64,000 nucleotides of DNA, taken from positions 91,625-155,624 of the forward strand of contig CALFUT010000034.1 in NCBI GenBank assembly GCA_937929805.1, read 5' to 3'. The notes under the pieces were generated by a model that ran no database searches, had not been told where the DNA came from, and saw nothing but the letters and a program-made list of their open reading frames with translations. This DNA comes from an uncultured Pirellulaceae bacterium (lineage in GTDB: Bacteria > Planctomycetota > Planctomycetia > Pirellulales > Pirellulaceae). Position numbers and translations under genes: made by a program. Numbering within the stretch: the stretch's first letter is position 1; the number at the start of each line of letters is the position of its first letter. Of the stretch, positions 24,412 through 33,494 are shown in pieces.

Positions 24412-25473
24412 TTAGTCTTTCGGTTTATCGGCTGATCTTGTTCGCCATTGCCGAAATCCATCCCAAATTCGGCCAGCCATTTTTCCAGACACTACGTCTT
24501 CGGTCACAGTTGGGCGATCGGCGGCGAAGTTGAACCAAACCGCTTTGATGTACGGCTCGCTGGTTTCCGCCAGCATTGAGTACAAGCCATTTTCCTGAAT
24601 CTGGGTCAAGCCCTGACGATAGTGGTTAAGCACTTCTCGATCCAACACCTGCCCGGTGACTCGGACCGTGGTCAACGCGCCTTTGGTGACGGTGTTGACG
24701 TTGTCTAGCGTGTACATCGTCATCGCGCTGGAGATTTCGAAGAGGTTCACGTCCTCTCGGTCGGCCATCGACTGCATGTCGGTCCACAGTCGATTAATTT
24801 CAGACTGAGGCAGGATCAGTGCCGGATCGATCGAGGACAATTGTTCGGTGGTTTGTTGAATCGTTTCGGTCAGGCCTTGCACGCTGATCGGAGGTTTGTC
24901 GAAATGATCTGCGGTTTCAGCTGACGTTTTTGCGATCGCATCTAACAGTTCACCGGCGCTGTTGATGGTCGAGTTTTCGTCGATCACGCTTTCGCGTTTT
25001 AATTCTTCGGAAAGTTCGTGCAAGTAAGTTTTGGTTCCGTAAGCAACGTCGCTCACGACCGCCAGCACGGTCAATGGAGAAACGTGCAGCGTGGCAAGCC
25101 CGGCCAAGTCGACGAACGTGCCCACCGTTTTGCGAGCGACAAACTCTTGCGTCATCCCGTCTGCTTCGTCCGGAACGGTGTTTGAACCTTGAGTTGTTTC
25201 CAATGCTGGAGTTGGGCCGGAAGTTTTGCGTTCGACGCCTCCGACGTCGTTGGCCATCATCTCGATCATCTGCTGTACGAAGACGTTGTACGTTTTGGAA
25301 TCGCGAAACGCTTGCGGGACCAATAACGTGGCCGATTCGTGAATGACTCCGCCCACGGTTGCGGCTGTCGTGCGAATGGCTCGCTCGGGCAACGAAAGGC
25401 CGTACATAAGGTACTGGTAGACGCTATCAGCGCCGGGGTCAGTTTGTGCGTTTTGTGGTTCGTTCTTTTTCAT
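24412..25473 (-). CDS. Conserved-looking hypothetical protein (353 aa)
   Basis: I do not recognise this 353-residue protein. It is largely helical with mildly hydrophobic stretches (LPERAIRTTAATVGGVIHES and ATLHVSPLTVLAVVSDVAYG) that may touch a membrane, but no clean transmembrane helix. It is rich in Thr and Ser. The ATG at 25473 begins MKKNEPQNAQTD. It is divergent from the YihY/BrkB gene, starting about 120 bases away, so the two may share a control region; a functional tie to the membrane protein is possible but unproven. The C-terminus is basic (WDGFRQWRTRSADK). Confidence 0.75.
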   Translation of the reverse strand: MKKNEPQNAQTDPGADSVYQYLMYGLSLPERAIRTTAATVGGVIHESATLLVPQAFRDSKTYNVFVQQMIEMMANDVGGVERKTSGPTPALETTQGSNTVPDEADGMTQEFVARKTVGTFVDLAGLATLHVSPLTVLAVVSDVAYGTKTYLHELSEELKRESVIDENSTINSAGELLDAIAKTSAETADHFDKPPISVQGLTETIQQTTEQLSSIDPALILPQSEINRLWTDMQSMADREDVNLFEISSAMTMYTLDNVNTVTKGALTTVRVTGQVLDREVLNHYRQGLTQIQENGLYSMLAETSEPYIKAVWFNFAADRPTVTEDVVSGKMAGRIWDGFRQWRTRSADKPKD

Positions 25474-25594
25474 GGGGCGTTGTTCGTGGCAAAAGGGTGT
25501 TTATTGGATTTTATTTTGCTGGTGCGCGAAGATTCGGCTTGGCACCAAAATAATGGTCAAAACGTTCTCTTGTTGGATTTCATTTCCTGATAAA

Positions 25595-26545
25595 ATGTCG
25601 GCTCATACGAAAACTATCGTCACCGACCCATTCATGATCTACAAAATCTGGACACTTCTGAAATCGTCCGCCATCATCTGGGGTAAGGCTCAGTCGCCGC
25701 GGATGGCGGCAGGTTTGACCTTCTACACGATGCTGTCGCTGGCTCCGCTGTTGCTGATTGCGATCGCGATGGCCGGTTACTTTTACGATGACGCAGTCGC
25801 GCAGGTGGAGTTGCTTGAGCAAGTTCGCAGTCTGACCAATGATTCGGTGGCCGACACGGTTGCCGGCTTGATTAAGAATGCGACTCGACCGAACTCGGGG
25901 CTGTTGGCGGGAACGGTCAGTGTTTTGATTTTGCTGTTCGGTGCGTCGGGTGTGTTTTCGCAGTTGTACGACACGCTGAACGATATCTGGCATGTGCCGT
26001 ATGAATCTCGCGCCGGATTTTTGTTCTCGTTGCAAAAGCGATTGATTGGAATCGGAATGGTTTTGCTGGCGGGAGCTCTGCTGGTCGGCACGTTGATGCT
26101 CAGTTCCGCGATCACTTATTTGAACACAATGTTCTCCGGGGACGTGATGGCCTACTGGCTGAACTTGGCTGATCGCAGCCTTTCTTTCTTGTTGATGCCA
26201 TTGATCTTCGCGATCATTTTCTGGTTCTTTCCTTCGGCCAAGATCCAATGGAGGGATGTGTGGCCAGCCGGTTTGTTGACGGCGGCGATCATTGCGAGCA
26301 GCCGGTACTTGATCGAGTTGTACTTGCGGTTTTCGTCGACCAGTGAAGTTTATGGAGCAGCGGGATCGTTGGTCGTGTTGCTGATCTGGGTTTACGCGAC
26401 GGGCATGATCGTGTTTTACGGAGCCGCATTTAGTCACGCTTGGGCGACGACGTTTGGTTCGCTCAGCGAGTCCGCGACGGCCGAGCCGGTGCTTCAAGAT
26501 GACCGCCCTGCCCTTGTGCCCAAACGGCGTGTGTCGGAGCAGTGA
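25595..26545 (+). CDS. YihY/BrkB-family integral membrane protein
   Basis: A 316-residue inner-membrane protein of the YihY/virulence factor BrkB family, whose molecular role is still unclear (once misnamed RNase BN). Visible features: an amphipathic start, then AAGLTFYTMLSLAPLLLIAI (first helix with the family's TFY-x-x-LSLAPLL pattern), a soluble loop, then helices at VSVLILLFGASGVFSQLYD, IGIGMVLLAGALLVGTLML, LSFLLMPLIFAIIFWFF, and the C-terminal YGAAGSLVVLLIWVYATGMI with VFYGAAF. About six membrane helices are expected. The ATG at 25595 is chosen because the longer frame upstream has no family homology. It is divergent from the 353-residue protein. Confidence 0.92.
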   Translation: MSAHTKTIVTDPFMIYKIWTLLKSSAIIWGKAQSPRMAAGLTFYTMLSLAPLLLIAIAMAGYFYDDAVAQVELLEQVRSLTNDSVADTVAGLIKNATRPNSGLLAGTVSVLILLFGASGVFSQLYDTLNDIWHVPYESRAGFLFSLQKRLIGIGMVLLAGALLVGTLMLSSAITYLNTMFSGDVMAYWLNLADRSLSFLLMPLIFAIIFWFFPSAKIQWRDVWPAGLLTAAIIASSRYLIELYLRFSSTSEVYGAAGSLVVLLIWVYATGMIVFYGAAFSHAWATTFGSLSESATAEPVLQDDRPALVPKRRVSEQ

Positions 26546-26728
26546 GTATGTCGGGATCGTCGTGTAAGCTGCGTTGCACGTGTGGCGATTGTTAGATGAT
26601 TTGCAAGAATAAAATTGAAAATTTGTTTGGATTGTGGTTGGGAATTAGACATAATACTCGCTTGAGTTACCCATCATTTGTCGAAATCAATTGTTGCTGG
26701 AGATTCCGTCTTGCAGGCCAAAAGAAAA

Positions 26729-29395
26729 ATGTTACGGCGTGCCAAAGTTCGACTTGGTATGGGGCAAGGGAACCCGTTGGACTTTCAACAGTTGGAGGCT
26801 CGACAAATGCTGGCGTCCGTCACAGTCAGCAATGCAACCGACTTAACCAACGCGGATACAAACTCGATTTCCGCTCTAATCGCCAACGACGGTGGTGATG
26901 GGATTTCTTTGCGTGAAGCGATCGCCGCCAGCAATAACACGGTCGGAGCCGATACGATCTCGTTTGACGGCAGTGTTTTCACCGGCGGTGCCGCCAGCCT
27001 GATCCGATTGACTCAAGGGGAATTGGTCATCACCGAGGAGGCGTCGATCGATGGTTCGACAGCGACCGATGTGGTCATCACGGGGGATGCCACCGGTGAT
27101 GACATCACGGTGCCCGGCACGTTTATCACTGACGTCGCGGCCAGTTTCACCGAGTTCCCTCCGGAACCACTTGATCTGCTGAATGACAACTCACGAGTGA
27201 TCCGGTTTTCGGATGCCTCAAGCGAAGCTGACGGCACACTGACGATTTCCAGGTTGACCATCACCGGAGGAAGAACGACGCAGCGATCGGATTTCGGGGG
27301 AGGGATTTTTGCTGAATCGGGCACGCTTACGCTGATAGACAGCAACGTCAGTGGCAACAGCACCAGTGGTGATGGAGCGGAAGGCGGCGGGATACGCGGC
27401 GAGTTCGTCGCATTGCAAAACAGTAGCGTTACAGGTAACAGCACCAGCGGCTTTAACTCGCACGGTGGAGGCGTGTCAGCCCGGCACCAAAGCTTCGACT
27501 TAACGGCGGTATTGTCATTGACTAATAGCGTCATCAGCGGCAACTGGACCAGCGGTGTTCGTTCAAACGGTGGGGGCGTGTCGGCCAGCGCCCGCTTTTC
27601 TCTGCTTGCTCTATCTCTGACCAATAGCACGATCAGTGGAAATCGTACGTTGGACCAGAATTCCAGCTTCGACCGTGGGCAAGGTGGGGGAGCAATCGTT
27701 ACCGGAAGTGTTTTGCTGAACAACAGTTCTATCAGTGACAACACTGCCGCCTCGGCTGGTGGTGGGCTGCGTACGGCGGGTGGAAACATCGTGGTTGAAA
27801 ACAACAGCTCAATCAGCGGAAACACCGCAGGCAGTAGCGGAGGAGCCATTTTTACATCTGCATCGGTGGACATCTCCATTGAGGATAGCCTAATCGCCAA
27901 TAATGAAGGTTCCAGCGGTGGGGGAATTTGGAATAACGCCGGAAGATTATCGCTGACTAGAACGATCATACGAGACAATGAGGCAACCGCGTCGGGTGGT
28001 GGAATCACGTCTAACGGTTATCTTTCAATTAACAACAGCAGCATCACGGGAAATGCTGCTGGTTTTGGCGGTGGTGGATTGGAAATTGGTGGCTATGGGC
28101 AAATCGTGAACAGCACGATCAGTGGAAACACCGCAACCAATGGTGGAGGAATTTTTGCTTCGTTTTCTGGCACTCGAATTGAGCTGACGAACAGCACCGT
28201 TACCGACAACACGGCAATCGAAGGTGGAGGTGGAATCGAATCAGACTCCAATCTTTCCATCATCAACTCGATCGTTGCGGGGAATACAGATGACGACTCG
28301 GCACCCGATGTATCGAGATCAGCAACCATCGGCCGCAATTTGGTTGTCGAACACAGTTTGATTGGGGATACAACGGGATCGGGAATTACGGCGCGCACCG
28401 GCAGTCGCAACATTTTGAACCAACCGGCGTTGCTTGGTCCGCTTGCCGATAATGGCGGACCGACGCTGACTCATGCGTTGCTGACAGGCAGTCCAGCGAT
28501 CGATGCAGGCAGCGATACGTTTGCCGTGGATGCGGATGGTGTTCCGTTGTTGACGGATCAGCGCGGCAGCGGGTTTGATCGAATTCAGAACGGAAGAATT
28601 GATCTTGGGGCCGTCGAGTCCGACTTTGACGCGGCTGCGATCGCTCCGTACGTCGTGACGGCAACGATTGACGAAGGCGGCGATCTGGCTCGGCCCGATC
28701 TTTGGAGCACTTTGACCATCGTGTTCGATTCCGATGTGACCGTTGCCGCCAATGATCTTTCTCTGATCAATGATTCACTGGCCGGTACCGCCGTTGATCT
28801 CGCCGGAGTTGGATTTGTTTATGATGCTTCGGCGAACACGGCCACTTGGGATTTCAGCACGCTCGATCCGCTGGATCGGGCATTCTATTCGTTTCAGTTG
28901 GATAGTGCGTCGATCACGTACGAAGGACTGGCTCTGGATGGCAATGTTGATGGAACAACGGGCGACAACTTCATCGGTCAGCACTACGTCGCCATCCCGG
29001 GCGATACGAATCAGGACGGCGTCGTCGATGTGCTGAACGATGCGTTTGCACTGGTTGGGAATTTAGGTTCGACAACCGAACTTGCGTGGGCTGACGGCAA
29101 CTTCAACGGCGATGGAGTCGTCGATGTGTTGGGCGATGCCTTTGTGCTGGTCGGTAACTTGAATCGAGATGTTCGTCCGATGATGGCCACAGCTCGATCA
29201 TCGGTGGCTTCAGTTCCCAGCCGTAGCCCAGTGACGGTTGTGTTTGATAGTCCGTTGGTAGCCTTGGGTGATGCCGGCGTTCAGGATGAAACGATCCGTG
29301 AAACGACGTTGATGACTTCGTCGCTCGAATCTCCCGGGCTGGCATTGGCGGGTGCTCATGAACTTCGGGACGATGTCTTTGCGAGTGATTTTTGA
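26729..29395 (+). CDS. Very large beta-helix surface protein with dockerin-like C-terminus
   Basis: An 888-residue secreted or surface protein. Near the N-terminus is a basic segment followed by PLDFQQLEARQMLASVTV, matching the planctomycete surface-protein pattern LE-x-R-x-L-A. Residues about 80-590 are parallel beta-helix repeats of the type NSTISGN and NSSITGNAAGFGGGGLEI, like polymorphic outer membrane proteins. About 640-760 is an Ig-like or cadherin-like region. About 765-830 contains paired Asp-rich loops (GDTNQDGVVDVLNDAFALVG, NFNGDGVVDVLGDAFVLVG) shared with the FG-GAP protein at 2034-3893. No clear cleavable signal peptide precedes the motif. A TTG start at 26678 would add 17 residues. 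Probable adhesin or polysaccharide-binding surface protein. Confidence 0.85.
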   Translation: MLRRAKVRLGMGQGNPLDFQQLEARQMLASVTVSNATDLTNADTNSISALIANDGGDGISLREAIAASNNTVGADTISFDGSVFTGGAASLIRLTQGELVITEEASIDGSTATDVVITGDATGDDITVPGTFITDVAASFTEFPPEPLDLLNDNSRVIRFSDASSEADGTLTISRLTITGGRTTQRSDFGGGIFAESGTLTLIDSNVSGNSTSGDGAEGGGIRGEFVALQNSSVTGNSTSGFNSHGGGVSARHQSFDLTAVLSLTNSVISGNWTSGVRSNGGGVSASARFSLLALSLTNSTISGNRTLDQNSSFDRGQGGGAIVTGSVLLNNSSISDNTAASAGGGLRTAGGNIVVENNSSISGNTAGSSGGAIFTSASVDISIEDSLIANNEGSSGGGIWNNAGRLSLTRTIIRDNEATASGGGITSNGYLSINNSSITGNAAGFGGGGLEIGGYGQIVNSTISGNTATNGGGIFASFSGTRIELTNSTVTDNTAIEGGGGIESDSNLSIINSIVAGNTDDDSAPDVSRSATIGRNLVVEHSLIGDTTGSGITARTGSRNILNQPALLGPLADNGGPTLTHALLTGSPAIDAGSDTFAVDADGVPLLTDQRGSGFDRIQNGRIDLGAVESDFDAAAIAPYVVTATIDEGGDLARPDLWSTLTIVFDSDVTVAANDLSLINDSLAGTAVDLAGVGFVYDASANTATWDFSTLDPLDRAFYSFQLDSASITYEGLALDGNVDGTTGDNFIGQHYVAIPGDTNQDGVVDVLNDAFALVGNLGSTTELAWADGNFNGDGVVDVLGDAFVLVGNLNRDVRPMMATARSSVASVPSRSPVTVVFDSPLVALGDAGVQDETIRETTLMTSSLESPGLALAGAHELRDDVFASDF

Positions 29396-29702
29396 AAATG
29401 CCAGTAAACGCAAATGCAAAACTACCGGTTGGGGTCTTTCTATCAAACATCCGGAATCAAAACCGCGTATGAAGTGACGGTGTTTCTGGCAGCGATTTCT
29501 CAAAGCAAGAACTTTCAAAGCGACGCTGCACTCCGCTGAACAAGCCGGTTTTGCACCATTTGCAACTTGCCAGACGTGTCTCGATGGTCTGGTTCTGGTT
29601 TAAACAGCGTCTGCTCGTTACCATATCGCGTTTTGTATTTCGGGCGAACGGTGAGCATGTCTCGGCGAATCGCCCATCCGTTTTTGATAGGGACTGCGGC
29701 AC
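29396..29702. other. Intergenic region, nothing recognised
   Basis: About 307 bases between the beta-helix gene and ychF, both on the plus strand. No gene, strong hairpin or recognisable promoter motif was seen. Confidence 0.4.
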
Positions 29703-30794
29703 ATGGAAGCCGGGATCGTCGGACTGCCCAACGTGGGCAAGAGTACTCTTTTTAATGCGTTGACTTGTTCCAAGTCGGCCGCCAGCGCGAACTATCCGTT
29801 TTGCACGATCGAGCCAAACGAAGGGGTGGTCAGTGTGCCGGATGATCGACTGGAGCGAATCACCAAATACATCACGCCTCAGAAAGTGATTCCGGCCGCG
29901 TTGAAGCTGGTGGATATCGCGGGCATCGTCAAAGGAGCCAGCGAAGGCGAGGGGCTGGGCAATAAGTTCCTTAGCCACATTCGCCAAGTCGACGCAATCC
30001 TGCAAGTCGTGCGTTGCTTTGAAGATGATGACGTGATCCACGTTAGCGGTGCCGTCGATCCGATCTCGGACATCGAGATTATCGAGATGGAGTTGATGCT
30101 GGCCGATTTGGAAACGCTGCAGAATGCCAAGACGAAGGCCGCCAAGTCCGCTCGTTCGGGCGACAAGGAAGCGATCCTGCGAGTCTCAGCGATCGAGAAA
30201 TGTTTGGCTCATTTGGAAACCGAAACGCCGCTTCGCAATCTGGAACTGACCGAGCCCGAAGCGAAGTCGATCCATAGTTACGGCTTGCTAACAGCCAAGC
30301 CGATCCTGTACGTGGCGAACGTTTCCGAGGACGACTTGGAGGGCAAGGATCCGCTCGTGCAAAAAGTCCGCGAACATGCCGAAAAGGTCGGAGCGGGCGT
30401 GGTTGCGGTTTGTGCCAAAATTGAATCGGAGATTGCGGAACTTGAACCGGAAGATCGTGCAGAAATGCTTGAGGCGGTCGGGCTGACTGAGCCTGCGTTG
30501 TCCGTGCTGGCTCGCGAAGCATATGCAACGCTGGGGTTGCAAAGCTACTTTACCGCCGGAGAGAAAGAAGTCCGGGCGTGGACGATCAAAGAAGGTGCAA
30601 CGGGTCCCGAAGCGGCGGGTGTGATCCATACCGATTTCGAGCGTGGGTTTATTCGAGTCGAGGTCTACTCGTTGGACGATCTGGAGGCTCATGAAACTGA
30701 AGCCGCGATCCGGCAGAACGGGAAGCTGCGGACCGAGGGGAAAAGCTACGTCGTTCAGGACGGAGACATTTGTCACTTCCTGTTTAATGTTTGA
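29703..30794 (+). CDS. ychF: Redox-regulated ATPase/GTPase YchF (OLA1 family)
   Basis: A 363-residue Obg-related P-loop NTPase that prefers ATP and binds ribosomes. Motifs in order: [15 protein letters not shown] (G1, about 6-20), the PFCTIEPN switch region, [20 protein letters not shown] (G3), and YVANVSE (G4-like, the N-x-x-E that explains ATP preference). A coiled-coil insertion follows at about 125-180, then a TGS-like C-terminus ([19 protein letters not shown], ending FNV). Length matches the family (about 363). The ATG at 29703 begins [10 protein letters not shown]. It is plus strand, with the M28 peptidase gene 40 bases downstream. One of the most secure assignments in the window. Confidence 0.97.
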   Translation: MEAGIVGLPNVGKSTLFNALTCSKSAASANYPFCTIEPNEGVVSVPDDRLERITKYITPQKVIPAALKLVDIAGIVKGASEGEGLGNKFLSHIRQVDAILQVVRCFEDDDVIHVSGAVDPISDIEIIEMELMLADLETLQNAKTKAAKSARSGDKEAILRVSAIEKCLAHLETETPLRNLELTEPEAKSIHSYGLLTAKPILYVANVSEDDLEGKDPLVQKVREHAEKVGAGVVAVCAKIESEIAELEPEDRAEMLEAVGLTEPALSVLAREAYATLGLQSYFTAGEKEVRAWTIKEGATGPEAAGVIHTDFERGFIRVEVYSLDDLEAHETEAAIRQNGKLRTEGKSYVVQDGDICHFLFNV

Positions 30795-30834
30795 GCGAAG
30801 TTAAAAGAGTACAGTTTACAGGGCACAGAACGCA

Positions 30835-32328
30835 GTGAGTCGCATCGTCAGCAAAAACAAGATTTTCACCGTGGCGATCATTCTCGCTTGCTCGATCGTG
30901 TTTGCGTGTCGTATCTCAGTTGCTCAATACGCGGGCGCACAGCCAGTGCCGAGTGAATGGAAGACTGGATTCGACTCAATCAACGGGACGCAGGCCAAGG
31001 AATGGCTGTCTGAGATCGCGGGGCCTCAGATGAGAGGTCGTGGCACGGGCCAGTCAGGCTATTCGAACGCCGCGAAGTTTGTGGCCGGTAAATTGGATGA
31101 GTTCGGCATCGAACCGAAAGGTGACAGCGGCACTTATTTTCAGAACCTGCCGATGACTCGCCGGGTCCCCATGATCGAGCAATGTCGAATTTTGGGCCGA
31201 GGGTTTCAGGTGCCGGGTCCGGGAAATTTAGGGTTTGAGCGATACACCGATCGCGGCCAAGTCGTGGGTGAAGCGGTTCTGTTGGTGTTCGGGCGAGACA
31301 GTAAAAACTTACCGGCTGAGTTGAGCCTGCGAGACAAACTAGTTTTTTACGTGGCCGACGAATCGGGTGCGACGTCGGCTCCAGTAACGATCGCCAAAAA
31401 AAGACCCGCAGCCGCGATTCGAATTATTGATGGCGTGCCCGAGTCGATTTCTCAACTTGTGCAATACGGTCGGGCGACTCGATCGACCAGCGTTTCCGGA
31501 ACGATTCGGCGTGAAGCGGCCGAGGCGATGTTCGGCCGGTTGGGAGTCAAGCCGGAAGTGATGAAAGCTCGTGCGGACGGGCGGACGTTCATTCAACCGA
31601 CCAATCAGTCATTGACGATTCAGATGCGAGTCGTTGAGCAAAGCACGACGGTGCCAAATGTGGTGGGTTGGTTGCCGGGTTCCGATCCAAATTTGCAGCA
31701 CGAATATATCGTGATGGGGGCTCATCTGGATCATCTGGGTGTGAAGGCCGGTTTTGTTTTTCCGGGAGCGGATGATAATGGTTCAGGTTCAACGGCATTG
31801 CTAAGTGTGGCGAGGGCGATGACGGTTAACGGCGTGCGACCTAAGCGAAGCGTGTTATTCATGTGGTTCGCCGCGGAGGAAATTGGGTTGATCGGGTCGA
31901 AATATTACTGCAATCATCCGGTGTTGCCGCTGCAGAATATGACCAGCATGTTGAACATTGACATGGTCGGACGGAACGAGGAATCGGCATCCGAGCGAGC
32001 GACCGACAATGTGGACAGTATCCACTTGATCGGCAGCCGAAAGGGAAGAACCCAGTTGCACCAGTTGATTCAGGATGCGAATCGGTACGTTGGCTTTCGG
32101 TTCGAGTACGACGAAGAGAGTATTTTTGACCGCAGCGATCAGTACAACTTTTATGCAAAAGGCGTCCCTGTTTCGTTCCTGTTTGGCGGGTTTCATCCCG
32201 ATTATCACGAGCCCACTGACACGATCGACAAAATTAATTTTCAGAAGGTCGTCTCGGCTGCTCGGTTATACTATGCCGCTGCGTTTTTGGTCGCCGACCA
32301 CGGACGGTTTAGGTTGGTCAAAGAGTAG
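30835..32328 (+). CDS. Exported M28-family zinc aminopeptidase
   Basis: A 497-residue exported peptidase. A GTG at 30835 gives a signal peptide (KIFTVAIILACSIVFACRIS before VAQ); no ATG would retain it. After an N-terminal segment and a PA-like insertion (about 100-245), the M28 core shows the dizinc ligands in order: MGAHLDHLG (His), GADDNGSGSTAL (Asp), WFAAEEIGLIGSKYY (catalytic and ligand Glu pair), LNIDMVGRNE (Asp) and HEPTDTIDK (final His). All are intact, so an active aminopeptidase or glutaminyl-cyclase-like enzyme is likely. It may release N-terminal residues in the periplasm. It lies 40 bases downstream of ychF, but no functional link is expected. Confidence 0.92.
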   Translation: MSRIVSKNKIFTVAIILACSIVFACRISVAQYAGAQPVPSEWKTGFDSINGTQAKEWLSEIAGPQMRGRGTGQSGYSNAAKFVAGKLDEFGIEPKGDSGTYFQNLPMTRRVPMIEQCRILGRGFQVPGPGNLGFERYTDRGQVVGEAVLLVFGRDSKNLPAELSLRDKLVFYVADESGATSAPVTIAKKRPAAAIRIIDGVPESISQLVQYGRATRSTSVSGTIRREAAEAMFGRLGVKPEVMKARADGRTFIQPTNQSLTIQMRVVEQSTTVPNVVGWLPGSDPNLQHEYIVMGAHLDHLGVKAGFVFPGADDNGSGSTALLSVARAMTVNGVRPKRSVLFMWFAAEEIGLIGSKYYCNHPVLPLQNMTSMLNIDMVGRNEESASERATDNVDSIHLIGSRKGRTQLHQLIQDANRYVGFRFEYDEESIFDRSDQYNFYAKGVPVSFLFGGFHPDYHEPTDTIDKINFQKVVSAARLYYAAAFLVADHGRFRLVKE

Positions 32329-32367
32329 AAAAGTGATCGCACCCTAATCAAACTCGTCTTCGAACGC

Positions 32368-32448
32368 GGGAGGGGAAGGCTCCGTCCGCCCCGATCGAAT
32401 GTAACGATTGAACGAAAGGATGTGGCTCGGACGGAGCCTCGCCCTCCC
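32368..32448. repeat. Dispersed hairpin repeat with long imperfect arms
   Basis: Arms GGGAGGGGAAGGCTCCGTCC (32368-32387) and GGACGGAGCCTCGCCCTCCC (32429-32448) are near-perfect reverse complements around a 41-base centre. It lies between the peptidase and the RluA-like gene and could act as a terminator-like structure. Confidence 0.88.
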
Positions 32449-32476
32449 GAAAAAGATGAAAGCTGTATCCTGAAAC

Positions 32477-33400
32477 ATGCCGATCACAACCCACTCTCAT
32501 ACCGTTACCGATGCCCAAGCGGGGCGAGTCGATCTGGTCGTGCGCGATTTGACGGGGCTTTCCCGAAGCAAATTGTGTGGCCTGTTCGATCACGACTGCG
32601 TCACCGTCAACGACGTCGTTTGTGGTGAAACGTCCGTGCGAGTCGCGGCGGGGGATGTGGTTGGAGTCAAATTTGATCCTCATCAGGGCTACAAACAAAA
32701 GCCCAAGATATGGGAAGACAACGCATTCAAAATTGTGTTCGAGGACGATGACATCGTCGTGGTGAACAAGGAGCCGGGCGTGCTGGTGACGCCTTCCACG
32801 GCCGACGATCAGAACACGTTGATTGACCGAGTGTCAAATTATCTTTCTCGCAAGCACAAGAATGCGACGGCGGGGTTGGTCCATCGGATGGAACGTGGTG
32901 CCAGCGGGCTGATGGTGTTGGCCAAGACCACCGAAGCGTCGACGGCATTGACCAAGCAGTTCCGCGAACAGACGCCCAACCGCAGTTGCATTGCCGTCGT
33001 GATGGGAACGCTGGAGGCGGAAGAAGGCAAGTTCGAGTCATGGCTGGGGACACGCGACAATCTAGATAGCTTTTCGATGCAGGAAGGGAAAAGCGGTGGC
33101 GGCAAGCACGCGATCACTCGGTATAAATTGCTCAAGCAGCAAGAAGAAACCGCCGTCGTTGAAGTGCAACTGCAAACGGCTCGTCGACACCAGCTGCGTG
33201 TCCATTTCGCCGAAGCTGGCCACCCGGTCTTGGGTGACAAACGGTACGGCCGTAAGAAAGCGGTCCACGATCGGTGGAAAAAGCGGCGGCTGGCGATGCA
33301 TTGCCACTTGCTGAGTTTTTTCCATCCGATCACCGAGCAACCGGTCCAATTCCAGACCAAAATCCCTCAGGCGATTCGAAAGTTTAGAGCGGGTCCGTGA
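32477..33400 (+). CDS. RluA-family pseudouridine synthase-like protein with Asp-to-Glu at the catalytic site
   Basis: A 307-residue RluA/RsuA-superfamily protein. An S4-like RNA-binding region is at about 15-65 (LSRSKLCGLFDHDCVTVNDV), then the catalytic domain starts with IVFEDDDIVVVNKEPGVLV. The signature motif reads VHRMERGASGLMVLAK where the family has HRLD followed by TSG or TTG. The position that should be the nucleophilic Asp is Glu, encoded by GAA. Later motifs are intact (QTARRHQLRVHFAEAGHPVLGDKRYG). The family converts uridine in rRNA or tRNA to pseudouridine, and Asp is normally essential; this member may be inactive, altered or a folding factor. The ATG is at 32477, just after a hairpin repeat. 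Confidence 0.88.
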   Translation: MPITTHSHTVTDAQAGRVDLVVRDLTGLSRSKLCGLFDHDCVTVNDVVCGETSVRVAAGDVVGVKFDPHQGYKQKPKIWEDNAFKIVFEDDDIVVVNKEPGVLVTPSTADDQNTLIDRVSNYLSRKHKNATAGLVHRMERGASGLMVLAKTTEASTALTKQFREQTPNRSCIAVVMGTLEAEEGKFESWLGTRDNLDSFSMQEGKSGGGKHAITRYKLLKQQEETAVVEVQLQTARRHQLRVHFAEAGHPVLGDKRYGRKKAVHDRWKKRRLAMHCHLLSFFHPITEQPVQFQTKIPQAIRKFRAGP

Positions 33401-33458
33401 GTCATCGGTTTTTGATTTAATGATTTAACGTCTAGATCTAAGTTCTGATCCCAACCTA

Positions 33459-33493
33459 ATTCCGCACTCCACATTCCCGATTCTGCATTCTGA
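33459..33493. repeat. Degenerate ATTC-rich short repeat
   Basis: Several degenerate copies of a 7-base ATTCCGC/ATTCCCG/ATTCTGC unit lie directly before the ABC-F start. From memory, similar sequences are common between planctomycete genes. Function is unknown; it leaves no room for a normal ribosome site. Confidence 0.45.
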
Positions 33494-33494
33494 C

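Noticed and set aside
25580..26497. Long minus-strand open frame (305 codons)
   Set aside because: It is antisense to the YihY/BrkB gene. The product is Arg/Gln-rich with no domain, while the plus strand encodes a recognisable membrane family.
27013..28008. Long minus-strand open frame (331 codons)
   Set aside because: It is antisense to the beta-helix repeats and owes its length to the repeated codon pattern there.
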